Source: Escarpia spicata (taxonomy: Eukaryota; Annelida; Polychaeta; Sabellida; Siboglinidae). Taken from it: 64,000 bases of DNA. The stretch is from the NCBI GenBank assembly GCA_963995525.1, contig OZ023218.1:51106541-51170540 (forward strand). The letters run 5' to 3'. The notes beneath the pieces were generated by a model. The model was not told the DNA's origin and did no database searches. It was given only the letters and a program-made list of their open reading frames with translations. Shown here piece by piece: positions 1-12,578 of this stretch. Both the position numbers and the translations under genes were made by a program. Position 1 is the stretch's first letter. Every line of letters begins with the position of its first letter.

Positions 1-912
1 ATGTTGAGTGACCTAACATGTGTACCAATGTTGAGTGACCTAACATGTGTACCAATGTTGAGTGACCTAACATGTGTACCAATGTTGAGTGACCTAACAT
101 GTGTACCAATGTTGAGTGACCTAACATGTGTACCAATGTTGAGTGATCTAACATGTGTACCAATGTTGAGTGACCTAACATGTGTACCAATGTTGAGTGA
201 CCTAACATGTGTACCAATGTTGAGTGACCTAACATGTGTACCAATGTTGAGTGACCTAACATGTGTACCAATGTTGAGTGACCTAACATGTGTACCAATG
301 TTGAGTGACCTAACATGTGTACCAATGTTGAGTGACCTAACATGTGTACCAATGTTGAGTGACCTAACATGTGTACCAATGTTGAGTGACCTAACATGTG
401 TACCAATGTTGAGTGACCTAACATGTGTACCAATGTTGAGTGACCTAACATCTGTACCAATGTTGAGTGACCTAACATGCCTACCAATGTTGAGTGACCT
501 AACATGCCTACCAATGTTGAGTGACCTAACATGTGTACCAATGTTGAGTGACCTAACATCTGTACCAATGTTGAGTGACCTAACATGTGTACCAATGTTG
601 AGTGACCTAACATGCCTACCAATGTTGAGTGACCTAACATGCCTACCAATGTTGAGTGACCTAACATGTGTACCAATGTTGAGTGACCTAACATCTGTAC
701 CAATGTTGAGTGACCTAACATGTGTACCAATGTTGAGTGACCTAACATGTGTACCAATGTTGAGTGACCTAACATGTGTACCAATGTTGAGTGACCTAAC
801 ATGTGTACCAATGTTGAGTGACCTAACATGTGTACCAATGTTGAGTGACCTAACATGTGTACCAATGTTGAGTGACCTAACATGTGTACCAATGTTGAGT
901 GACCTAACATGA
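1..912. repeat. 27-bp minisatellite, about 34 copies, cut by window start
   Basis: The unit begins atgttgagtgacctaacatg and is 27 bp, so every copy is in frame and reads through without a stop (repeating MLSDLTCVP). The only variation is a few point variants at the gtgta position (tctgta and gccta types). Between about 445 and 720 these variants recur in the same order, which indicates block duplication inside the array. There is no start context, splice signal or non-repeat coding sequence, so I do not treat the open frame as a protein. The array runs off the left edge; its full length is unknown. Confidence 0.95.
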
Positions 913-1019
913 AGCTCTATCCAGGGCCCGTGTGTAGATTCATGTGTAAGCTGCCAATAGTTGAGCCGTACCCCGGGTGGCATACCCTCCGCTCAACTAA
1001 AATGCCATTCATATGAACT

Positions 1020-2560
1020 ATGTACTCCATTGTATATTATTTTCACAATGTCACTCGACAGCGGTATTGTCCTTCCCTCTGGAAATTAGCGGATATCACC
1101 CTTGTTTATAAGAAAGGAGATGCATCGCAGGCATGTAATTACCACCCGATTAGCATTCTATCAGCTATGTGCCGTTTGTTATTGGCTGACAGCAGCAGTT
1201 TCCATCCGCATCAAAATCACCCAATTACAGATGTTCAATACGGTTTATTAAAGGGCGGTCCACAGAGTTGCAGCAGTTAACTGCAGTAACCTGCGGGTTA
1301 AACTATAGACTCAAAACTGTTCGTTGGTTAGGTGTACATCGACTTTTCCAAAACGTTCGATACGATACCTCTCCTAATTTACTATACAAACTACCGAAAT
1401 ATGGGATATGCGGTAACATTTTACAATGGTAGCTTTCTGAGCAACTGCAAACAAAGAGTTGAAATAGGTGAAACATTTTCTGGTTATACCGATGTCTCTT
1501 CCGGTGTCCCACAATGTTCATGCACCGGTCCGGTATTATTCATATTGTACGTAAACGATCTGCCCGACGAAAGTGCGACTGCCAATACTAATGTATGTTT
1601 GTTTGCGGACGATACCAAAATATCCACCGTGTTCTCGGATGTTTCCGATATGCAAAATCATCTTAATGAATTCGTGGTTTGGGCATACCGGTGGCAGCTT
1701 CAAGTAGCTGAATGTAAATGCTGTGTACTGACGATTGGAAATAGTATCCCGGCTACCTATCATCTGAAAGATGTATATCGCTTGTTAACGTTGTTGCATA
1801 CCGCGATCTTGGTGTTGCAGTGGATGATAAATGTTTATTTCAGCAGCACATTTTGTCTATTTCTCACAAAACATACAGCGCAATCAATGTTACTTTTCGC
1901 TGCTTAATACTGCTGATGCTTTAAGCGCCGCGTCTATTACCGCTGCAAATTCGATGCCAGTCAAGGCTACTTACAAAGACTTGAATACCTTCATCTAGAG
2001 AATCTCGAACTCCGCTGGGTTTATAATGATATGGTAATGGTATATAATATCATGCATGGACATGTCAATCTATCTGAAAATAATCTCATTTCGTAAAATA
2101 ACACTGCTATAAGTACCATCATTTCGACAAGAGGTCATGGACTTAAACTTAAGACAACACCCTTTAAAGTTTAAAGTTGATGTAAAAAATATGTTTGCAA
2201 TAGAGTTGTATCTATCTGGAAGCGACTACTTGAACGCATAATTAAGTTAACATTCAAAACACAATTTAGGAAAGCCCTGCGTACAATAAACTTTGATTCT
2301 GCAATGAAGTTAGATAGACAGTTGTAGGAATCTACTTGATTGGACTATTTGTATCATTATTATTAAGTATTATCAGGTCGCCATTACGGTGCATTATGTA
2401 TGATGATGGATGCATGTAAAACGTATTCTGTATTGTATTCATGTAATTGTGTTGTGTGCATATGGAGATTAGCACGTGTTGTAACCATGGGACACAATTT
2501 TTAACATTGTTGATACTAAATAAACAATCAATCAACCAATAAAGATTATTATTATTAAGT
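1020..2560 (+). mobile_element. Non-LTR retrotransposon (LINE) relic, reverse transcriptase region and 3' end
   Basis: Conceptual translation in shifting frames gives reverse-transcriptase blocks in the right order: LADITLVYKKGD and NYHPISIL (about 1088-1160), then DFSKTFDTIP (about 1340), SSGVPQCSCTGPVLFILYVNDL (split here; about 1500-1560), the catalytic-type FADDTK (about 1600-1618), and downstream LQRLEYLHLENLELR and YNIMHGHVNL (about 1970-2070), a typical C-terminal LINE motif. Frameshifts and stops separate these blocks, so it is not functional. The apurinic endonuclease domain is absent, as in 5'-truncated copies. The 3' end is AT-rich and runs into ATT repeats near 2550. The Jockey/CR1 group is likely; the exact clade is not determined. 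Confidence 0.85.
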
Positions 2561-2785
2561 GATGTGTCGTTCGGATCCTAGTCATAATGTAGGGCCTAGT
2601 ATATGAACAATACAAACTGTTGAGCCTTTGGGTGAGGAGGAACGTATTGTTGGTAGGATAATACTTCAAATACAGCATGTATTATCGATGTTTTATTCCA
2701 GCTGCAAGGTAATTATGTGACTTAGGAGTGGGGAAATTAATTTAATGAATCACCTTTGAAGTTCCAACACATCGTTTAGAATCTG

Positions 2786-2890
2786 CTATGCGATAACACA
2801 CACACGCGCACGCCCGCCCGCCCGCCCGATCGCCCGCCCGCCCGCCCTCACCATAACACACACGCACGCACGCACGCACGCACGCACGCG
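2786..2890. repeat. Mixed simple repeat (CA/CG, CCCG, ACGC)
   Basis: Short tracts of cacacacgcg, repeated cccg and repeated acgc follow one another. The open frames over it on the minus strand are low-complexity artefacts. Confidence 0.85.
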
Positions 2891-3780
2891 TGAACACACA
2901 TTAATATGTATTACTGACACATTCCCAAACGAAAAGAGACAACTTATACAAACATCTATCACAAATACAAAGGCAAGACGACGTCCTGTTTTGTGACAAT
3001 GCGAAGTAGTGGTTGAGATAACCCTGAGCGCCGGTCGGGTCGAATCGGCCGAGCAGAAGAATGGCCAACGCAAGACACGCAAGTCGTAGAGCAATCATCT
3101 CTTGGCAGTTCTTCGAGTCTCGCTGTCTTCACGTTCCGTGTCGATGTGTGCTGCGGCCGCGGACACCGTCCTGACATATACATATATACCCTGGTGATAT
3201 GACCGGGATATCTCCGGGTGACACTGTGCCATTGTGGAACCATCGGATAATTCCCATGACGTCGTATATATACAAGTGGAATATATGCACATGTACGAGG
3301 TGCTACGCAAATCAACAATGCAAGTTAATTATACGTGTAATCGCCAATTTCATAGATAACAATACTGATAAAATATCAGGATTTAATATGTGTTTAATAC
3401 AAATACTTCATTGACCTGACCAATAACAGCTGTTTTGAGCGAACATAAAATTGGAATAAACCAAGGAAAAGCTGACATATGAGCACCTTTGTCCGGATCA
3501 GCGTGACACGCAACGAACCACACACGTTGTCTACGAACATTAACGATGTCTCGGGGGTGGGGCAGTGTATGTTCATGACGAATGGTTTCACAAGTTTCGT
3601 TGTCGTTGTGACATGAACGGAATACTTGTTTCGGTGGGATGTAGTGTGTTTACGTAGACTGAGTTGTGGGTACGAGTAATGACAGACGCGTAACGAGACA
3701 ATTATGATGCCCACATGGATCGAAGGTGTTAATTAACACAATAAGATGATCTAAGTATAACACCCAAGACAAAAAAACTA
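2891..3780. other. Unassigned non-repetitive stretch
   Basis: No recognisable protein motif, RNA gene or tandem repeat is visible. Several short open frames overlap on the minus strand but none has family-like sequence. Confidence 0.5.
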
Positions 3781-3789
3781 TCACAACAT

Positions 3790-5640
3790 TGAAATTACAC
3801 TAACACCAGCGCTGGGAAACATGACAACATACTACAAATTGAACCAACTACGCGCAAACCCAGCCAAGACCCAAGGTGTGTGCCTTCCAGCTGAGGAACA
3901 GAGATGCAAAATGTTAACTAAATGTTACATGGAATGACATCAAAATTGCGAACACAGCAACACCAGTGTACCTTGGCATCCACCTAGATAGAACACAGCA
4001 ACACCAGTGTATCTTGGTATCCTGCTAGATAGAACACAGCAACACCAGTGTATCTTGGTACCCTCCTAGACAGAACACAGCAACACCAGTGTATCTTGGT
4101 ATCCTCCTAGACAGAACACAGCAACACCAGTGTATCTTGGTATCCTCCTACACAGAACACAGCAACATCAGTGTACCTTGGTATCCTCCTAGATAGAACA
4201 CAGCAACACCAGTGTATCTTGGTATCCTCCTAGATAGAACACAGCAACACCAGTGTATCTTGGTATCCTCCTAGATAGAACACAGCAACACCAGTGTAAC
4301 TTGGTATCCTCCTAGACAGAACACAGCAACACCAGTGTATCTTGGTATCCTCCTAGACAGAACACAGCAACACCAATGTATCTTGGTATCCTCCTAGACA
4401 GAACACAGCAACATCAGTGTACCTTGGTATCCTCCTAGATAGAACACAGCAACACCAGTGTATCTTGGTATCCTCCTAGATAGAACACAGCAACACCAGT
4501 GTATCTTGGTATCCTCATAGATATAACACAGCAACACCAGTGTATCTTGGTATCCTCCTAGATAGAACACAGCAACATCAGTGTACCTTGGTATCCTCCT
4601 AGACAGAACACAGCAACACCAGTGTAACTTGGTATCCTCCTAGATAGAACACAGCAACACCAGTGTATATTGGTATCCTCCTAGACAGAACACAGCAACA
4701 CCAGTGTATCTTGGTATTCTCCTAGACAGAACACAGCAACACCAGTGTATCTTGGTATCCTCCTAGACAGAACACAGCAACACCAGTGTATCTTGGTATC
4801 CTCCTAGACAGAACACAGCAACACCAGTGTATATTGGTATCCTCCTAGACAGAACACAGCAACACCAGTGTATCTTGGTATCCTCCTAGACAGAACACAG
4901 CAACACCAGTGTATCTTGGTATCCTCCTAGACAGAACACAGCAACACCAGTGTATATTGGTATCCTCCTAGACAGAACACAGCAACACCAGTGTATCTTG
5001 GTATCCTCCTAGACAGAACACAGCAACACCAGTGTATCTTGGTATCCTCCTAGACAGAACACAGCAACACCAGTGTATATTGGTATCCTCCTAGACAGAA
5101 CACAGCAACACCAGTGTATCTTGGTATCATCCTAGACAGAACACAGCAACACCAGTGTATCTTGGTGTCCTCCTAGATAGAACACAGCAACACCAGTGTA
5201 TCTTGGTATCCTCCTAGATAGAACACAGCAACACCAGTGTATCTTGGTATCATCCTAGATAGAACACAGCTACACCAGTGTATCTTGGTATCCTCCTAGA
5301 CAGAACATAAAAATGGGATTACGACCAGCTGAATCCCTAACAACAAGGTCTGACCAACCATGGCTCTGCTGGCGATCACATAATCGCCTACGCACGTACC
5401 GGAGTCGGTCGCACAAAAACAACCACGAAGAAGTGGGGCTACATTGATAAAACGCAGTCAACACAATGTGACTGCGGAGAAGAACAGACAATGCCCCATC
5501 TACTCTGCTGCCGACTGCTGGACGAGCCGTATACCCACGAAGACCTGGCCGTCGTCACGGACCGGGCTAAGACATGCGCCATGAAATTGTAACACATCGT
5601 GTGAGAGACACGACAAGAAGAAGAAGACAGTAATACAATT
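3790..5640 (+). mobile_element. Second LINE fragment (RT C-terminus) split by an internal minisatellite
   Basis: From about 3820 the plus strand reads TTYYKLNQLRANPAKTQ and then TPVYLGIHLDRT, the segment that follows the catalytic block in Jockey/CR1-like reverse transcriptases. After the 41-bp array the C-terminal part resumes at about 5400-5580 with KKWGYIDKTQSTQCDCG and EQTMPHLLCC, a C-x-C...H...C knuckle usual at the end of such ORFs, followed by a stop and a GAAGAA-rich tail (about 5618). The two halves fit one element interrupted by repeat expansion. Other frameshifts are present and the 5' part is missing. Confidence 0.75.
3951..5307. repeat. 41-bp minisatellite, about 33 copies, derived from LINE coding sequence
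   Basis: The unit (cacagcaacaccagtgtatc + ttggtatcctcctagataga + a) contains the LINE codons for PVYLGILLDRT. The first copy is continuous with upstream LINE sequence, and the last runs into cagaacataaaaatgggatt of the LINE downstream. A 41-bp period is not a multiple of three, so the array destroys the frame. Copies differ mainly by c/t at tagaYagaa and t/c/a at gtatYttgg. Confidence 0.95.
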
Positions 5641-5754
5641 CAAGCGGTAATACGTGGTCAGCAAATATATTCAACGAGTTGCCGTTATTAAATGTATATA
5701 AACTAAACCGCTTTGCCGTGTGGAAACACCTCTACTCTAAGCAATACCACCACT

Positions 5755-6400
5755 CCTGGAGCGCAGTGGAGCAGTGACTAGAGCATCGAACTCTCAATCG
5801 AGAGAACCCGTGTTCGAATCCTGTGTTGCGGTGTTGAACCTTGGGCAAGTTTGTTCACTCCGCGTTGCTCCAATTCACATATATATATATATATAAATAT
5901 GGTGCTATGACAACAATTGTTAATACCAGTAGGCCCAAAAGACAGTTAAATAATATTTATATAATTATTATATTAAAATTAAGGGATCTAGAAAAACATA
6001 GACACATAAACAGAGTTGGCAGTCGGAGGAATGAGATTCCCAGAAACATTACGTTTACGCCAAAACTGATTATCTTTTTATTACAATGGCACATAAAACC
6101 ATTGTCACAAAGGTGCGCAGTACGTGCATCTAAAACAAACCAAAACAATCCTCTTAAATATCCCCTGAAAGTGACTAGGTGACCACACGATTTAATGTCT
6201 GGTTTGTGTGGAACTGGCAGCTTGCACGATTTAATGTGCTGCTGTATGAATGAGTACTTGGCTATAGACAGTGGTGGATATTTGCGTACGAAGTCTTCGC
6301 GTATTAATTGCAGCATGGCTGAATGCCTCTCAGATAAGCCGTGATGGTGTCCGATTGAACTGGTCTGCCAGGGAGTACGGTGTATAGCACTTTGAACAGG
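5755..6400 (+). mobile_element. tRNA-derived SINE, interrupted copy; source of the 37-bp array
   Basis: The head at 5758-5835 has a tRNA-like A box (gagcgcagtggagcagtgac, then tagagcatcg) and a B box (gttcgaatcc at about 5812). The tRNA-unrelated body continues to about 5880, then an AT repeat and roughly 360 bp of other sequence intervene. The SINE body resumes at about 6243 with gaatgagtacttggctatag and ends in aactggtctgccagggagta, which begins the 37-bp array. It is not a functional tRNA gene: the acceptor stem is not paired and the sequence continues into a SINE body shared with the other copies here. Confidence 0.8.
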
Positions 6401-8212
6401 TCTGCCAGGGAGTGCGGTGTATAGCACCTTGAACAGGTCTGCCAGGGAGTGCGGTGTATAGCACCTTGAACAGGTCTGCCAGGGAGTGCGGTGTATAGCA
6501 CCTTGAACAGGTCTGCCAGGGAGTGCGGTGTATAGCACCTTGAACAGGTCTGCCAGGGAGTGCGGTGTATAGCACTTTGAACAGGTCTGCCAGGGAGTGC
6601 GGTGTATAGCACTTTGAACAGGTCTGCCAGGGAGTGCGGTGTATAGCACTTTGAACAGGTCTGACAGGGAGTGCGGTGTATAGCACCTTGAACAGATCTG
6701 CCAGGGAGTGCGGTGTATAGCACCTTGAACAGGTCTGACAGGGAGTGCGGTGTATAGCACTTTGAACAGGTCTGGCAGGGAGTACGGTGTATAGCACCTT
6801 GAACAGGTCTGCCAGGGAGTGCGGTGTATAGCACTTTGAACAGGTCTGACAGGGAGTGCGGTGTATAGCACTTTGAACAGGTCTGACAGGGAGTGCGGTG
6901 TATAGCACCTTGAACAGGTCTGCCAGGGAGTGCGGTGTATAGCACCTTGAACAGGTCTGCCAGGGAGTGCGGTGTATAGCACATTGAACAGGTCTGCCAG
7001 GGAGTGCGGTGTATAGCACCTTGAACAGGTCTGACAGGAAGTGCGGTGTATAGCACCTTGAACAGGTCTGCCAGGGAGTGCGGTGTATAGCACCTTGAAC
7101 AGGTCTGCCAGGGAGTGCGGTGTATAGCACCTTGAACAGGTCTGACAGGGAGTGCGATGTATAGCACTTTGAACAGGTCTGACAGGGAGTACGGTGTATA
7201 GCACTTTGAGCAGGTCTGACAGGGAGTGCGTTGTATAGCACTTTGAACAGGTCTGCCAGGGAGTGCGGTGTATAGCACTTTGAACAGGTCTGCCAGGGAG
7301 TGCGGTGTATAGCACTTTGAACAGGTCTGACAGGGAGTGCGGTGTATAGCACTTTGAACAGGTCTGCCAGGGAGTGCGGTGTATAGCACCTTGAACAGGT
7401 CTGCCAGGGAGTGCGGTGTATAGCACCTTGAACAGGTCTGCCAGGGAGTGCGGTGTATAGCACCTTGAACAGGTCTGACAGGGAGTGCGGTGTATAGCAC
7501 TTTGAACAGGTCTGACAGGGAGTACGGTGTATAGCACTTTGAACAGGTCTGCCAGGGAGTGCGGTGTATAGCACTTTGAACAGGTCTGCCAGGGAGTGCG
7601 GTGTATAGCACTTTGAACAGGTCTGACAGGGAGTACGGTGTATAGCACTTTGAACAGGTCTGCCAGGGAGTGCGGTGTATAGCACTTTGAACAGGTCTGA
7701 CAGGGAGTACGGTGTATAGCACCTTGAACAGGTCTGCCAGGGAGTGCGGTGTATAGCACCTTGAACAGGTCTGCCAGGGAGTGCGGTGTATAGCACCTTG
7801 AACAGGTCTGCCAGGGAGTGCGGTGTATAGCACTTTGAGCAGGTCTGCCAGGGAGTGCGGTGTATAGCACTTTGAACAGGTCTGACAGGGAGTACGGTGT
7901 ATAGCACTTTGAACAGGTCTGCCAGGGAGTGCGGTGTATAGCACTTTGAACAGGTCTGCCAGGGAGTGCGGTGTATAGCACCTTGAACAGGTCTGACAGG
8001 GAGTGCGGTGTATAGCACCTTGAACAGGTCTGCCAGGGAGTGCGGTGTATAGCACCTTGAACAGGTCTGCCAGGGAGTGCGGTGTATAGCACTTTGAACA
8101 GGTCTGCCAGGGAGTGCGGTGTATAGCACTTTGAACAGGTCTGCCAGGGAGTGCGGTGTATAGCACTTTGAACAGGTCTGACAGGGAGTGCGGTGTATAG
8201 CACTTTGAGCAG
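6359..8212. repeat. 37-bp minisatellite, about 50 copies, amplified SINE tail
   Basis: The unit reads aggtctgccagggagtgcgg + tgtatagcactttgaac. By eye about 30 of 37 positions match the SINE tail at 22260-22300 (aggtctgccagggattaacg + tgtaaagcgctttgagc). Variation is restricted to a few sites (gccagg/gacagg, cacttt/cacctt, gtgcgg/gtacgg). The period is 1 modulo 3 and no minus-strand frame meets a stop, so all three minus frames stay open for about 600 codons. This is a composition effect, not evidence of a gene. Confidence 0.95.
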
Positions 8213-8292
8213 GTGGGCGGGCGGGCGGGCGGGCGGGCGGGCGGGCGGGCGGGCGGGCGGGCGGGCGGGCGGGCGGGCGGGCGGGCGGGCGA
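8213..8292. repeat. (GGGC)n microsatellite, about 20 copies
   Basis: Uninterrupted gggc repeats are joined directly to the last SINE-derived unit (gagcaggtgggcgggc). The G-rich strand has runs of three G every four bases and could in principle fold into G-quadruplexes. Confidence 0.95.
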
Positions 8293-9050
8293 CTGTCTGT
8301 TCGCGCGGTCAGGCTAAAAACCGTTTTAATATGTCTAAGCTAGGGTCTTTTTTTTATATAAAACCTATTTTATGCAGAGAAACGACGCGGCGTTCTTATG
8401 CGACAACTTTATTTTAAGAGTTTAAATGGCCCCGCCCCCCTACACACACCCAAATGTTACATCATTGGAAAACCCTGCATCTCCCCGTCATAATTAGACA
8501 CGTCTTAGAGTTGCCAAGTGGTGCAGTAAGCGTGAATCCAAGGTCAAACAAGGTCACCATCAAACGATCAATTTTAGAAATTGGGCGCTTCCGAAAACCT
8601 CTTAATATTACAATAGCTATCTAGCCACTTTATTTAGCTAGAAAATGGCCATTTCATATATTCTTGGAAAGCGTATTGTCTCACCTTCACGACAGAGTGT
8701 ACGATATGATGCTGTATCCAGGAATGATAAGAGTGACGACTACTCTTAGGAACACGCACGTGAACAGAAAGTTGAGTTTGTAATAGCAGTCAGCCTATTT
8801 CAATTTCCAACTATAATAAACACATGTTTTTATTGAAGTCGAATATAGAACTATTTACTGAGCGGTTAGCTAATGGTGTTTTGCTAGATGCCGACGCGAA
8901 ATGTGGAGTCGACTTCAAATCTGAAATTACGTTCGGCGTTCGCGTTCGCGTACGGCGCTTAATTGTGTTACCTAATGGTGTGTACACACGCAATTTGTTA
9001 ATATAGGTAAGTTGTTATGTAGCGTGTATCCAGTCCTTGTAAGTTATAAA
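8293..9050. other. Unassigned stretch
   Basis: No protein family motif, RNA gene or tandem repeat recognised. Two short open frames face each other at 8811-9006 without recognisable content. Confidence 0.5.
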
Positions 9051-9054
9051 TGCT

Positions 9055-9235
9055 AACATGCTTTACGTTTAATTAGCTGGCAGATCTGTTCATCTGCATG
9101 CAATATTGTTTTCTCTGGAAAGCATTTAGTCAAGTTCCAATTACAACACGACGACTAATCGAAGACAAGTATCCATCACTGGATATAGCCAGGTACTCAT
9201 TCATACAGTTGAGAAAAAAAACGTGTCCAAGCTAG
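9055..9235 (-). mobile_element. SINE 3' half, degenerate copy
   Basis: On the minus strand the sequence contains gaatgagtacctggctatat, a diverged body, and cagatctgccagctaattaa with acgtaaagc. These match in order the body and tail of the SINE copies at 22062-22350 and 27031-27480. The tRNA-like head is absent. Confidence 0.65.
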
Positions 9236-12200
9236 CTTACACCAACCGACGGAGAAACAAAGCCAGGGCACTCGTTACAGTATTTGGAACTGAAATTCCT
9301 TCCCGTGACCATTTAATTATTTCTGTTGCCGCCAATTACGGCAATCCTGGTAGCTGCTTGATAATAGTTTCCAGGTAAGATAAGTCTTTGTGGTGTTTTC
9401 TTGTGAATGTCTCACCAGAAATACGAAACTTTGCATTCAGAACAACGATTCCTATGTATGTACATTCATCTAGGAACTAGTGGGCCCGATACAGTGTATA
9501 TACATTGCCTGCTTGGCGCCTCTCACACGCCCGACCGGGAAACAACTCCGGCCGCTTGGATCAAGATCCAGTGCGTTAGAGATAGAAACCACCACTCTGT
9601 GAGTCCACGACAGTTTATACACTTATCGACTGTGTGGACTGTTTTACTTCCCCTGGCAGAGACAACAGATAGAAGGGACCAACGGTTTTAGTGCCTCTAC
9701 CGAAATACACAGGCAACATGAGGTGAAAGAAATTGCCGAAAATTCGACAGGTGGAAACGAACAAATATGTCGAGAAAACGGTCCCTGCGGCAACATGGAC
9801 TAGACACTGATAAATATGCTTATGTCTACCCCCATGCCAATGTGAGTGCTATTTGACAATTCCACACTATCACGACTAGGGCCCACCGATGGACGTCAAC
9901 CTCACATTCTGTCGGACCTTCGTCATTTTGAATATACAATGAACATCTGCGAGTGCGTAATGGTGTTTATGTTAATGATGCTGTGTGTTTTCTAACATTT
10001 GGTAAACATTGTTATAAGGATTGTCAACTACTAAGGCATCTCGGTAGGGGACTGGGATTTTTGCTAGTATCGATAAAAGACATACAACATTTTGATAAGA
10101 ATGTAAACATCTTTTATGTTCTCACCTGACAAAAAGATGTGTTATTAGTAATACTATATTATGTAAGTTATTGAACCAATACGCGGCATAAACGGGCGGT
10201 TGGTAACGTCATCGCATGTCTGACCTTACTGCTACTTGACGTACTGCCAAATGACTTTTTAATAAGATCAAACATAATCACATATTGATATTCCAATGCC
10301 AATGCACGCAAAATTATCACTTAATAACACATTATGAATTAATCATGTCCGTATTGCCTACCATCTGGCCACGGTCAGATCAAAACCAAGGCGCTAAAAC
10401 GAACAGTTAATAAGTCATATTAAACAACAACGGCATTTACATTTGTTATCATTAACACAGAAATGTTTTATTTTAAAACTGTATTTGCAATATATGTTGA
10501 TGATTAATGTATAGTCGCACCGTGGCAGCGCGAGGCGCTCGCCAATAAATGTTAAAGCATTATGGCTGACAAACAATGGCAACACGCTATACTACGTCGT
10601 ATACAATTAAACAATTGAAGTCATTGTCGGACTGTTTCAGCTGTGACAATTCAAAGAGCTACATTTTCTGTGCGCGAATATTCCGGAAACTCCATATACA
10701 CTGGCTTGGCGCGCCTCCAAAGCGGCGGACACGCCGCTGTTCGACGACGTGTTTTCAACCATTGGTAAGTGCACGCGGGTCGCGGTCTTGTGCTGACATA
10801 CGGTCTTTGGTCACGTCAAACAATCATGGATAACAAAAAGAATGGCGGTGTTGTTTTTGTACACAGAAGAAGTGTCGATACGAATTGTTTTTGTAACGTT
10901 CAGTTCGTTGAAAACAGTAAACGTTCGTGCGCTGACGGGTAAATTTTCACATTTAGGTGTTGCGATGTGTTGTTTTTTGTAAACTCTGACCACAAAAAAA
11001 CTGTACAAAAACACCAAACGAACCTTTTTGTTAAAATGCAGACGTTTAGCGCGATGTCAAACAAACATTAGATTACTTCAGCATGAAGACGTGTTCACTG
11101 TCACCTGAATTATATTTTAGTGCCTTCTCGAATTTGCCGCTACAAACAGTTGAATTTTTTTCAAGTCATTTGTACCGACAGAAAATACAGCTTTTTAGTT
11201 GAGTGTCTGCGTCATCATCATCTTGTCGTACGGAGGACGGAACCATTATTCTCACTTTCAAAACAGCGACTTGTTTCCGGTCGCTAGCTCCTTCCAACTT
11301 CATTCTTGGAGGGAGCTCGCGACCGGAAGAGTGCCTCTGCATGGAGATTGCATTAGGGGTAAGGACACTGTTAAACTTCCTGCTTGCTTACAGAAAAAAA
11401 GTTCAATGTATTTTTGAGAAATGAATTTTTTTTTATTCACCTGCTCAAACATAAGTGCATTTGACTAGTCAGATTTGCCGGTGTGATTGTAGAAGCTGTT
11501 GACAGTAAAATGGTGCATTGGTAGCTGATTTTACTAAGCGGAAGGGTATTTGGCAGCAATTTGGCTAGTTGACCCTTTAGCCGGATTACTGCCTGCATCC
11601 ATTTGTAAATATTGACGGGTGTCATACATACAGGCATTTTTCAAGAGCTAGAGATATTAGATTTTGACTAAACTCGACCAGCATGTCAATGAGATGATAA
11701 TAACAGCAGGTGAGAAGTTTAAGAAACTTTATAGGTCACGTTTTCTTATAATCACACAAAACATTAACATGGTCGCCAATGGGAAAACTAACAGTGTGCT
11801 GAGGCCATTATTCCCAGTGGCGGATTAAGCAATAGGCATTTACAGGCACGTGCCTAGGGCCCACGGAGGCTAGCGACCCACGAAAATATCCGATCATATT
11901 TTGTGTACACTAAATATATTTGAAACCCAACTAGCCAGACATGATTTGGCCAATGATGACTACTGCGTAAGTTTCATTAGTATTACATTGGCCCAACGAG
12001 TTTTGCAGGCTGCGAATAATCCCTATGGTTTAGTGTTTATTTGACGTAATAAAGGTGTTATTACATAGTTTACTATAAAAAGTGATTATTAATTACCTCT
12101 CTGTTCAACCCCTTTCTGGTCGAATATATTCGTAAATATGGGAATAAAGGAATAGGTCAAGTGTCATATTTCCCTTCAACAATATGTGAAGAATTCATAT

Positions 12201-12578
12201 TCAATGTAGCTGCGTTAATAATATGCCAACGCATAGTTTCTTATGTTCAGGGACCGTTTTTATGAATGCTGGCTAAACGTAGTTAACTTAACTGACGATT
12301 TTGTCACAGAATATTATCCTAAGCAACCGGTTTTTTTCACATAAACCTCTTCTTGATCATTGCTCAACTGTCATTTGCAATTAATGATAATTATGTAAAA
12401 CTAAGTGATACATTGATTACTCCCAATCGGTCAACAACATATATTCATTGTGTAAATTACATTTCTTCACCCTTGTTATTGCAACATTCCGAGTTTACAT
12501 GAAGCCGCTTAATTTCTGTGATACTAACATTAACGGATCATAATATATACAAATATTCGAACGCAACCAACATGCCAT
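9236..12578. other. Long unassigned region without recognisable genes
   Basis: Only short open frames without family motifs are present. A small perfect-looking hairpin at 11275-11328 is listed separately. At about 11815 the sequence cagtggcggattaagcaata, followed by a ggcacgtgcc palindrome, looks like part of a dispersed repeat, but I cannot define its ends. Confidence 0.5.
11275..11328. repeat. Short inverted repeat (hairpin)
   Basis: The left arm ttccggtcgctagctccttc and the right arm gagggagctcgcgaccggaa are near-perfect reverse complements around a loop of about ten bases. No poly-T tract or gene context gives it a function. Confidence 0.7.

Noticed and set aside
1020..1280. A host gene starting at 1020
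   Set aside because: The translation is LINE reverse transcriptase with frameshifts, not a host protein.
6304..8203. Three overlapping minus-strand open frames of about 600-750 codons
   Set aside because: They lie wholly in the 37-bp SINE-derived array; all three frames are open because the unit has no stop in any minus-strand phase. No non-repeat domain, start context or splice signals.
8811..9006. Opposed open frames of 60 codons on both strands
   Set aside because: No family-like content; length expected by chance.
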